This document shows, piece after piece, positions 23,086-30,228 of a stretch of DNA of 64,000 nt; the first letter of the stretch is position 1; each line of letters begins with the position of its first letter. This DNA is from Bacillaceae bacterium. Lineage in GTDB: Bacteria; Bacillota; Bacilli; JACDOE01. The notes beneath the pieces were generated by a model. The model had not been told where the DNA came from. It searched no databases and saw nothing but the letters and a program-made list of their open reading frames with translations. Position numbers and translations under genes: made by a program. The DNA lies in NCBI GenBank assembly GCA_017656255.1, contig JACDOE010000006.1:62001-126000 (forward strand), read 5' to 3'.

Positions 23086-25595
23086 TGAAAAAGGCTTTCT
23101 CCTTTTTTTTATGTTTGATGTTGATGTTTGGATTTGTGGTTGATGCCTCAACCCATTCCTCCGGGGACTGGCCGGTGTTTGGCGGGAATGAGGAACGAAC
23201 CCGGACGGTTACGGATGAATCTATGGGGCCGCCGCTGGCGTTCAAGTGGAAACTGGAGCTGGGCTGGTCCATCAGTCAGCCGATCATTGTGGACAATTAC
23301 ATCTATCACCTGAGTGCCATTCCGGAACCCATGAACGGGTTACAGAGTGGCACTTATCTTTTTAAAATCCCTTTGGATCTGGGTTTTTATTCACCGGAAA
23401 ATATGTCCGGCATTTATCAGGAGATAGCCGAAAAAGGTGGAGGATGGGCCAGATTGGCCGATTATTCCCATTCCCGGTCCCATCCCACCTGGTCGCCGGA
23501 AAACCAGGTGATGTATGTCGGGATTGGGGAAGGTGATGAGGCCAAAGTGGTGGCCATTGACATCAAGCAAATGAAAAAACTGTCTGAATGGGATGTTAGC
23601 CAGCGTTTGGTTTCAGCCCCCCATGCTTTCCCGGGGGATATTGTTGTGTTTGGATCCCGGGAAGGAAAAGTTTGGGCAGTCAAAGGTCTCAAGACCGGGC
23701 AAATAGCAGGGGCCTTTTATCAGATCGATACCGATCGTTCCGCCGAAATCACCGGGACATCCGCACAGGTCGGGGATCGGTCCTTTGTCTATGGTTTGAA
23801 CTATCGAGGAAAAAACAAGCCGGGTCTTGTGGCCAGGTTTACCGTGCAGGATAACGGCCCTGGACTCGCTCCAGTTTTGATTAAGGAGTGGGAGAAGACT
23901 ACAAATGATGGGGTACCGACTAATATCGTTTACGACAAGAATTTGAAAAGTGTGTTTTTTTCGGATAAATCCGGTGCTTTTTACTCTTGGAAAGTGTCTA
24001 ACGGTGCTGAAATATGGACACAAGCTGCTTTTTATCAAAAAGTTGATCTTGTCAACAACAGCCCGGCTGTCGGTGGTAGCACGATCTATTTCCCTGTGCG
24101 TAAACCGGGTAAAATGATCTCACTGGACAAGCAAACGGGGGCAGTGCGCTGGCAGCGGGATCATGAATCAGATGTTACGAATGATCCGACCATCTGGCGG
24201 ATGGCCGGGGGAAATGCGGTCATCATGTATGGAGACACTGACGGTAAAATTCATTTTGTTGATTACAACGGGAATCCCTTTCCGATTACCGAAGAAGGAA
24301 CCACGTATATCAAGGCAACCAACAACCCGTCCATTCCGGAAGAATGGTGGCTCCAGGGAGCCGGCCTTTCCACCGAGATTGCCATTGGCAAAAAACATTT
24401 GCTTTTTGGGGTGAACGTTGATTCCGGAAAAAGTGGAGACCCGTCTGATGACACAGGTGAATTGTGGGCCTATAGCCTGGGGAACCCGGTGAATCTGGCA
24501 CTCTCCGATGCGATCATTCAACCGGCAGCCCCGCAGAAGCCGGGGACGGCTGCCACGGTGCATGTAGTGGCCAGAAATCAATCAAAAGAACCGGTCACAA
24601 CCGTTTTGCGGGGAGGCTTCTTGGGGGAATCATCTCAGGAGATTTCGCTCACGCTTGCTTCGGGGGAAATTCGTCCTGTCCAATTCAATACAACATATCC
24701 GGACGCGGATAAGACCTGGAGGTGGGAGATCAACCCGGCTCACGATCCCATGGAAACCAACTATCGCGACAATATAGCGGATATTCCGGTTCCTGTGTTG
24801 ATCCCGAGACCCAACCTTGTGATCATTCCGGATTCAGTTCAGATCTATCCGGGTAAGCCGGGTTACGGGGATACGGTCCAGGTAAGTGCAGAGGTGTGGA
24901 GTGATCCTTCCTATCATTTTGCTGATCTCTTGTCTTCCGAAGTCAAGTTTACTGCAAGGGGAAGAGATACCTTCAGCGACGTCACCGTAGCACCCAATGA
25001 GAAAAAACGTGTCAGTTTTTCATTCAGCGTACCGGCTTACGATCCTAAAGATCCACCTCCGTCAAAATATTGTTACGTGATGGAAGTGAATCCGAATCGT
25101 AATCAACCGGCAACTGAAGTAAAATACACAGATAATAAGGTGAGTGGATGTGTGGATGTTGAAGAACTCGTTAATCTGTCGGTTCAAATTATCCCGGATA
25201 AAAACAGATATTATGCGGGGGATTCCGGCCCCGAATTTATTCCGGTAAAAGTACGGGTGACGAATGAAGCCAGTTACACGGTGAACACAACGCTCGTTCT
25301 GAAAGTTGGCAAGAGGGAAAGCTACAAAGGCGATTATAAATATACAACCTATTCAAAAAATGTGAGTCTGTCTCCGGGAACAACCACGTACACTTTTCAA
25401 GTGAAAAATGTGACCCAGCAGGAAGTTAATGATTTTTTTCAGACGGTACCGGAAGGACAGTTTTCCTTCTTCAATTACCCTACAATCGCGACGGTGAATG
25501 GTTCGCATGCGATATCTGAAACAACGTTTTCAGACAATGAGGACCATGGCATGATTTTAAGTAATCTAAAAGTGAGGGTCCGATTGGTGGAATAA
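23085..25595 (+). CDS. Large secreted beta-propeller/CARDB-like surface protein
   Basis: An 836-residue protein with a signal peptide (FFLCLMLMFGFVVDA). Residues 30-480 hold PQQ-type propeller blades (FKWKLELGWSISQPIIVDNY, TGAVRWQRDHESD). The C-terminal half has Ig-like CARDB-type repeats (NLVIIPDSVQIYPG, NLSVQIIPDKNRYYAG). It is likely exposed at the surface as an adhesin or an assembly factor for the transfer apparatus. It is translationally coupled to the stalk-domain gene. Substrate or partner unknown. Confidence 0.7.
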   Translation: MKKAFSFFLCLMLMFGFVVDASTHSSGDWPVFGGNEERTRTVTDESMGPPLAFKWKLELGWSISQPIIVDNYIYHLSAIPEPMNGLQSGTYLFKIPLDLGFYSPENMSGIYQEIAEKGGGWARLADYSHSRSHPTWSPENQVMYVGIGEGDEAKVVAIDIKQMKKLSEWDVSQRLVSAPHAFPGDIVVFGSREGKVWAVKGLKTGQIAGAFYQIDTDRSAEITGTSAQVGDRSFVYGLNYRGKNKPGLVARFTVQDNGPGLAPVLIKEWEKTTNDGVPTNIVYDKNLKSVFFSDKSGAFYSWKVSNGAEIWTQAAFYQKVDLVNNSPAVGGSTIYFPVRKPGKMISLDKQTGAVRWQRDHESDVTNDPTIWRMAGGNAVIMYGDTDGKIHFVDYNGNPFPITEEGTTYIKATNNPSIPEEWWLQGAGLSTEIAIGKKHLLFGVNVDSGKSGDPSDDTGELWAYSLGNPVNLALSDAIIQPAAPQKPGTAATVHVVARNQSKEPVTTVLRGGFLGESSQEISLTLASGEIRPVQFNTTYPDADKTWRWEINPAHDPMETNYRDNIADIPVPVLIPRPNLVIIPDSVQIYPGKPGYGDTVQVSAEVWSDPSYHFADLLSSEVKFTARGRDTFSDVTVAPNEKKRVSFSFSVPAYDPKDPPPSKYCYVMEVNPNRNQPATEVKYTDNKVSGCVDVEELVNLSVQIIPDKNRYYAGDSGPEFIPVKVRVTNEASYTVNTTLVLKVGKRESYKGDYKYTTYSKNVSLSPGTTTYTFQVKNVTQQEVNDFFQTVPEGQFSFFNYPTIATVNGSHAISETTFSDNEDHGMILSNLKVRVRLVE

Positions 25596-25623
25596 AAAAT
25601 GTAGATAGAATTACACATTTTGA

Positions 25624-25653
25624 GGGCTGCATAAATAACTTGCGGCCCCTTTT
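25624..25653 (+). terminator. Terminator after the propeller protein gene
   Basis: GGGCTGCA pairs with TGCGGCCC over an 8-9 nt loop, followed by CTTTT. Confidence 0.7.
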
Positions 25654-25784
25654 GCATGTGAAAACTGGGAGGGCAATTTTTCTAATGTATGTCATTAAAA
25701 TTTCTAAGATGATCTATTAAATGATTTCTATGGTTTGGCTAAGAGAAGACAGGTATAAATACACATCACGAAAGGAGAATGATC

Positions 25785-25976
25785 ATGGAAGACATCTTGG
25801 ATTTTGATTCGTTTGTTAATAGAGTGGTCAATAAAACGACAGAGCATGCCCCCGTTAAAAAAGTCATTGAAACTTGCATCTCAGAAATGAGCGAAGTCCT
25901 TCATGAAGGGCTTTGCGGCATAGACAGCCCATTAGGGGTCATCCGAATGCGTCCTTTGCTTGGTGAGGAGCAATGA
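25785..25976 (+). CDS. Small hypothetical protein
   Basis: A 63-residue acidic protein (MEDILDFDSFVNRVVNKTTE). GAAAGGAGAA precedes the ATG, and the 3' end overlaps the next gene by 4 bp, so it heads the following operon. No family recognised. Confidence 0.55.
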   Translation: MEDILDFDSFVNRVVNKTTEHAPVKKVIETCISEMSEVLHEGLCGIDSPLGVIRMRPLLGEEQ

Positions 25977-26719
25977 GAGGAGAAGCGCATTTGGCCATTG
26001 GGATTTTAACAAGTGTTGAAGTGGCATTGTTGACGGATAATCCCATAACCCTGGCAGGGATCCTGGTAGCGGCCATATCATCTGGAGCTCCCGATCTTGA
26101 TGAATCAAACTCGATGTTAGTTCGAAAGATGGTTCCCGGTAAAGCGATTCAACTGATTAAAAAGTTAAGTATATTGTTGGGGCTGGTAGGTATCCTCGTC
26201 GGATATTTTACTGCAAAGTGGATCTGGGTTGCTACAGGTCTCTCAGGAATCATGATTTCGAACATGCTGGGAGAAAACGACTGGCGAAAACTGGGTACCA
26301 CACTCTTCGGCGTTTTTCTCAACATTTTTCCATTTGTGTTTGGAAACGCCGGGGTCAATCTAGAACGCGTGTTTGATTTCGCACCCTTTATATTGATGGG
26401 TGCTTTTTTGTTGTTTAGTACGTGGTTGGCTCACCGTGGCCCAACCCATTCCTTGTTGGCCGCTTCGGTATGGTCCTGGCTTTTATTTCTTATAGAGGTC
26501 AGGTACAACATTTCCCATATTCACTGGATGGGGACCATTGCTTATCTATCGCATTTGGTGGTGGATACCCTCACCAAACGAGGCGTTCCCTGGTTGTGGC
26601 CTTTTGTAAATAGGAACTTTGCCATACCGATCATGACGACCGGATCCCGGCAGGGCAATTTTATTGAACAATTGAGTATTTCGCTGTTGGCAGCTGTTTT
26701 AATTATCACATTGATTTAG
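25973..26719 (+). CDS. Membrane-bound metal-dependent hydrolase (YdjM/DUF457)
   Basis: A 248-residue protein with about five membrane helices. Its metal-ligand motifs are typical of YdjM: an early His (GEAHLAIG), SSGAPDLDESNS, HRGPTHSLL and LSHLVVDTLTKRGVPWLWPF. Family members are thought to be membrane hydrolases, possibly acting on lipids. It comes just before the pilin-like and VirB6-like genes, so a role at the membrane during transfer is possible but unproven. Confidence 0.75.
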   Translation: MRGEAHLAIGILTSVEVALLTDNPITLAGILVAAISSGAPDLDESNSMLVRKMVPGKAIQLIKKLSILLGLVGILVGYFTAKWIWVATGLSGIMISNMLGENDWRKLGTTLFGVFLNIFPFVFGNAGVNLERVFDFAPFILMGAFLLFSTWLAHRGPTHSLLAASVWSWLLFLIEVRYNISHIHWMGTIAYLSHLVVDTLTKRGVPWLWPFVNRNFAIPIMTTGSRQGNFIEQLSISLLAAVLIITLI

Positions 26720-26731
26720 GAGGAGAGAACT

Positions 26732-27130
26732 GTGAAGAAATCAATTTTGTTTATTGCTATGATGCTACTTTTTGTTAACATCACGCCTTATGTTCATGCG
26801 GCACCAGGCGGGATTGAGTTACCGTCACCTGAGGTTTTTCGTCCGGATCTCGTCAAAGCTCAGAAGGCATCCGGCGGATTCATCCTTGTCATCAATTATG
26901 TAATTGGGATTATTGGTTTAATTATTCTGGCTAATATCGGATGGAATGCCCTGATGTCAGCGAGAAAGCTTATGAAAGGAAAAAGTGTCGGCGGCCTCAA
27001 AGATGATTGGATTGCGATTGGTGTGGCTTTACTGCTCGTTATTTTATCTTTAACCGGAACATGGTACGACATCATTGTTTTTGCATACGAAAAAATCTTG
27101 CTACCCGCTCTTGATTTCTTTAAGGGGTAA
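26732..27130 (+). CDS. VirB2/TrbC-like small membrane protein
   Basis: A 132-residue protein with a signal peptide (residues 1-23) and two long hydrophobic helices (VINYVIGIIGLIILANIGWN and IAIGVALLLVILSLTGTWY) separated by a basic loop (SARKLMKGKS). This is the layout of VirB2/TrbC pilins and their Gram-positive counterparts. The GTG start follows TAGGAGGAGAG. A VirB6-like gene follows at once, which supports the assignment. Sequence similarity alone is too weak to be sure. Confidence 0.55.
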   Translation: MKKSILFIAMMLLFVNITPYVHAAPGGIELPSPEVFRPDLVKAQKASGGFILVINYVIGIIGLIILANIGWNALMSARKLMKGKSVGGLKDDWIAIGVALLLVILSLTGTWYDIIVFAYEKILLPALDFFKG

Positions 27131-27142
27131 TTGGTGATTGTG

Positions 27143-29074
27143 ATGTGGAGGTCTCTGACAGTCTTATTTATCTGTTTAGTGGTGGTGTTTCCGTCTGTGT
27201 CAGTAGTGGCCGCAGGGGGTGGAGACGAATATTCTCCCCCCAAGTCGGGCCTTGATGTTCAGGAACCGGATCAAAACAATTCAGGGGAGGACCAGGAAGA
27301 CGAAAACGATGGCTTCATCGCTTCAGTGAAAGAACTGGTGGCCAATATTAAAAGGCTGATTACCGGGGAAGCAGTCATGGAGATGTTTAATAAATGGATC
27401 GCGGCCATTTTTGATAATGTCTTGAAACCGGTGATTAATGCATTGGGGTCTAAAGCGTTTCTATTACAACCCGACTTACAGGATCAGAAATGGGTGTATG
27501 CATGGTGGAGCTGGTCGATGTGGATTTCCCTGGCTCTTTTAGGACCAGCGTTTCTTGTGACCGGTCTTAATGTGTTGAAAGGGAAAGAGTTGGCAGAACC
27601 ATTAAAAGCACTGGGGATCGCGATATTTTTTACAGTTTTTACGATGACAATCGTTGATTTTGTGATCAAGCTGGTTAATTATGCGGTGACGATGAGTTCC
27701 GCTGAACTCTTGCAGGATTTGTCCCAAAAACTGGGGTATCAGATTAATATGCAAACGATTGACGGGATCACTGCTATGAAGCTCATTTTTGAGGGAGCCT
27801 TTGTGGACGATACCAGTGCAAGCCTGGCCACCGTCATGTTAAATGCCGGCGGTATTTTGTATGTCATGATCGGAACCATTTTAATTTTTTTGCTGGCGCT
27901 TGTTTCTGTTTTAAAAACGTTTGGTCTGGACATTATCGTCATCGGTGCCCCGGCATGGTTTACAATCGCGGCCATTTTCGGCAAAACCGAAACCGTGATC
28001 GGTTGGATGAATCTGGCATTACGAACGATTTTTCTCGGCGTTATTTTTAATCTCGGATGGCTCATGATGGTTAGTATTACAAACTCGTCTGAAAATGGTG
28101 AGGGGATTGCGAGAGATTTGGGGATAGCGCCAAGTTTCATCAATCTCGTCATCATGGCTGTTTTACTTGTGCTAGCTTATCGATTCTGGCTCACCCATAT
28201 GGTTGTTGCGATCGTACAGCCTTTGAGCCTGGGAGGATCAACAGTCATGGATCGATTGGGACGAGTGGGAGAAAAGACATCAGGGGTCATGAATCGTTTG
28301 TCCCAGAGATTTGGCTGGACAGGAATGGAGCGAATGAGCCACAAGGTGAATCGTGCTTCGGCCAAAAGCCTGGATAAAGCACAGAAATGGAAGTCATCCG
28401 CTCAGAGGATGGATGCCGCGAAACGGGATTGGGAAGAAAAAAGTAAAAACAGTTCACTCAAAAAATGGGCCGGTAGGATGGACTGGAATCCTGATATTAA
28501 ATTTCCGTCTGTCCAGAAGAGAGAAGCGTCGCCTTTATATCATGACCGTTCGAGAGAAACCGATTCAGCGTTTCAATTTCAACTGCCTCCGGATGAACAG
28601 TTGGTTAATAGTATCTCAAAAGAACTGGAACAACTGTTTGAACAAAAGAACATGAAAAGACAGCAGGAACTTGAAAAAGTTAACAAGCAGTTAGAGAAAC
28701 TGAGAAAAGAAAGATCAGAGTTGTCAAACCAGTTGTCAAACCGAATGCTTCCGGACACGATCCGAAAGAAAAAACAAAGTCAATTGGAGAGCCTTGAAAA
28801 ACAAATTAATGACCTGCAGTACATTAATGGAAAATTGAGGCGACAGGTTGAAGCCGAACATCATATTCAATTTGATTCAAATAAGGTTATATTAAAGGCA
28901 CAAACGGATGACAAAGGTCAGGTCGAAAATATCATCAAGAAAGCCATTCAAAATAAAATACCATACTGGAAGAAAGGTCAGGAAGTTATTGTGGTGGAGA
29001 ACGGCCTTCCGGTGAATTATGGTGTGTCCCCGCCGGTAAACGGGATCTATATGGGAAAGTGGAAACAGAAATAA
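27143..29074 (+). CDS. VirB6/TrbL-like polytopic membrane protein
   Basis: About 643 residues: a signal peptide, an acidic linker, six to seven hydrophobic helices between residues 110 and 350 (for example MWISLALLGPAFLVTGLNVL, GGILYVMIGTILIFLLALVS), then a long basic, coiled-coil-rich cytoplasmic tail from about residue 380. This is the architecture of the VirB6/TrbL inner-membrane channel component of type IV secretion. The start is uncertain: GTG 27134 or ATG 27143. It follows the pilin-like gene directly. Confidence 0.65.
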   Translation: MWRSLTVLFICLVVVFPSVSVVAAGGGDEYSPPKSGLDVQEPDQNNSGEDQEDENDGFIASVKELVANIKRLITGEAVMEMFNKWIAAIFDNVLKPVINALGSKAFLLQPDLQDQKWVYAWWSWSMWISLALLGPAFLVTGLNVLKGKELAEPLKALGIAIFFTVFTMTIVDFVIKLVNYAVTMSSAELLQDLSQKLGYQINMQTIDGITAMKLIFEGAFVDDTSASLATVMLNAGGILYVMIGTILIFLLALVSVLKTFGLDIIVIGAPAWFTIAAIFGKTETVIGWMNLALRTIFLGVIFNLGWLMMVSITNSSENGEGIARDLGIAPSFINLVIMAVLLVLAYRFWLTHMVVAIVQPLSLGGSTVMDRLGRVGEKTSGVMNRLSQRFGWTGMERMSHKVNRASAKSLDKAQKWKSSAQRMDAAKRDWEEKSKNSSLKKWAGRMDWNPDIKFPSVQKREASPLYHDRSRETDSAFQFQLPPDEQLVNSISKELEQLFEQKNMKRQQELEKVNKQLEKLRKERSELSNQLSNRMLPDTIRKKKQSQLESLEKQINDLQYINGKLRRQVEAEHHIQFDSNKVILKAQTDDKGQVENIIKKAIQNKIPYWKKGQEVIVVENGLPVNYGVSPPVNGIYMGKWKQK

Positions 29075-29080
29075 TCAGCA

Positions 29081-29089
29081 TGGTATAAT
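29081..29089 (+). promoter_or_regulatory. Extended -10 promoter
   Basis: TGGTATAAT lies 27 bp upstream of the small gene at 29116; no clear -35 box is present. Confidence 0.45.
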
Positions 29090-29115
29090 GAAGTCGTAAA
29101 TGAGGTGATGATTGA

Positions 29116-29274
29116 ATGAATAAACATGAAAAAGAACCAAATAATCGCTCTCAGAATGGAATGATTGTGGATCAGGGATTTGCTTTCTGGTTCACCGGTG
29201 AAGATGACGTTTATGATGAGAAATACGGTCATCTGCTTCATTCAAACAATGAGAAAGATGGGAACAACTTATAG
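29116..29274 (+). CDS. Small hypothetical protein
   Basis: A 52-residue hydrophilic, Asn/Glu-rich protein (MIVDQGFAFWFTGEDDVYDE within it). TGAGGTGATG precedes the ATG. No family recognised. Confidence 0.45.
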   Translation: MNKHEKEPNNRSQNGMIVDQGFAFWFTGEDDVYDEKYGHLLHSNNEKDGNNL

Positions 29275-29310
29275 TTAGTTTAATGATACCTAGACGTTGC
29301 TTTAATGATG

Positions 29311-29374
29311 TGCTAAGATTTATGTAACTACCTAGGATTAAGTCAACTGTTTAATGGAGATGCTTAATCCTAGG
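29311..29374 (+). promoter_or_regulatory. Extended -10 promoter and 12-bp inverted repeat
   Basis: TGCTAAGAT at 29311-29319 is followed by CCTAGGATTAAG (29331-29342) and its perfect inverse CTTAATCCTAGG (29363-29374). The right arm ends in the AGGAGGG ribosome site of the gene at 29385. It could be an operator for autoregulation, a hairpin that hides the ribosome site, or both. Confidence 0.6.
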
Positions 29375-29384
29375 AGGGATTTAA

Positions 29385-29573
29385 ATGAATGATAAAGGAG
29401 GTCGAAAGAAAATGGGAGTAACTAAGCCGATTCGACCGACAAAAATCGAGTTTGATAATGAAACAGAATTCCAACGTTTTATAAATTATGCTAGCGATAA
29501 GAAAAAAAACGAGAAATTGAATAAGATTAGGGATAAATTCAAGCAACATAAACCTGCTAAAAAAGGTAAGTGA
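29385..29573 (+). CDS. Antitoxin-like small protein upstream of GNAT protein
   Basis: A 62-residue basic protein (TKIEFDNETEFQRFINYASD). Two starts each have a good ribosome site: ATG 29385 (AGGAGGG within the hairpin arm) and ATG 29412 (AAAGGAGGT, outside it). It ends 13 bp before a GNAT acetyltransferase gene, as in GNAT toxin-antitoxin pairs, but it lacks a clear ribbon-helix-helix domain, so the antitoxin role is inferred from position. Confidence 0.5.
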   Translation: MNDKGGRKKMGVTKPIRPTKIEFDNETEFQRFINYASDKKKNEKLNKIRDKFKQHKPAKKGK

Positions 29574-29586
29574 ATCTGGAGGAAGT

Positions 29587-30093
29587 ATGTTTACCTTTGA
29601 ATATATAGATGAAAGACATAGAGAAAAAATTGAGTCCTTTGATTGCGATGATGAACCTCTTGTTCAGAATTTTTTAAGAGAAGATGCATTACGATTTCAT
29701 CAATATAACACAGCGATTACCCGATTATACTTTAATGAAAATCAAGAGTTAATCGGGTTTTTTACTTTATATAATGATCAAATTGAAATAGTAAAGAGTA
29801 AACGGCAGCAACAGGCTTGGGAACTGCCTACGGATATAAAATTTTATCCATCAATTAAACTACATTTTTTGGGGGTTGATAAACGATTCAGAAAATTAGG
29901 TTATGGAGAATATCTGTTGTTTGAAGTAATAGAAATATCTAAAAAAATTGCTAAAGATAGTGGATGTAATTTCATTAGTTTGGAGGCATTAAATAGTTCT
30001 ATAAGATTTTATGAAAAGTATGGATTTGTCAGGGTAAAGAGAATGGGTAAAGACCTAACTGTTATGGTTTTAAAAGTGGATGAATTTATGTAA
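29587..30093 (+). CDS. GNAT-family N-acetyltransferase (toxin-like)
   Basis: A 168-residue GNAT protein. The acetyl-CoA-binding motif A appears as IKLHFLGVDKRFRKLGYGEY (R/Q-x-x-G-x-G/A type), followed by a YEKYGFVRV motif near the C-terminus. Size and the phrase HFLGVDKRFRKLGYG resemble TacT/AtaT-type toxins that acetylate charged tRNA, but housekeeping GNATs also look like this. The small upstream gene would be the antitoxin. Base composition is more AT-rich than the neighbouring Tad genes. Confidence 0.7.
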   Translation: MFTFEYIDERHREKIESFDCDDEPLVQNFLREDALRFHQYNTAITRLYFNENQELIGFFTLYNDQIEIVKSKRQQQAWELPTDIKFYPSIKLHFLGVDKRFRKLGYGEYLLFEVIEISKKIAKDSGCNFISLEALNSSIRFYEKYGFVRVKRMGKDLTVMVLKVDEFM

Positions 30094-30106
30094 TTAGATA
30101 AATCCC

Positions 30107-30159
30107 CGACAAAATGCCGAGAAAATCGCGACAAAATATCTTTAAAAATCTGTTAATAT
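30107..30159 (+). promoter_or_regulatory. Regulon promoter C (Tad operon): four 11-bp repeats plus extended -10
   Basis: CGACAAAATGC, CGAGAAAATCG, CGACAAAATAT and a weak fourth unit (CTTTAAAAATC), then TGTTAATAT. Same phase and spacing as copies A and B. It heads the long Tad/T4SS-like operon. Confidence 0.78.
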
Positions 30160-30176
30160 ATTAATGTGGAATATTA

Positions 30177-30208
30177 AGCTCAGGTCATGTACCTGGGCTT
30201 TTTCTTTT
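30177..30208 (+). terminator. Promoter-proximal terminator C
   Basis: AGCTCAGGT pairs with ACCTGGGCT (9 bp, 5-nt loop), then TTTTTCTTTT. It starts 18 nt beyond the -10 box and would silence the Tad operon by default. Confidence 0.85.
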
Positions 30209-30228
30209 GGAAAGGGGAGGAGGCGGTT

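Noticed and set aside
24168-24581. Minus-strand 137-codon frame within the propeller protein gene
   Set aside because: Opposite-strand shadow in a high-GC part of a recognisable gene.
20707-30159. CRISPR-like arrays
   Set aside because: The repeats are 11 bp, contiguous without spacers, and sit at promoters; there are no cas genes apart from an isolated Cas4-like nuclease paired with a helicase.
30187-30228. ATG at 30187 as start of the membrane-bound TadZ-like protein
   Set aside because: It lies in the loop of the promoter-proximal terminator and has no ribosome site; the TTG at 30229 has a strong one.
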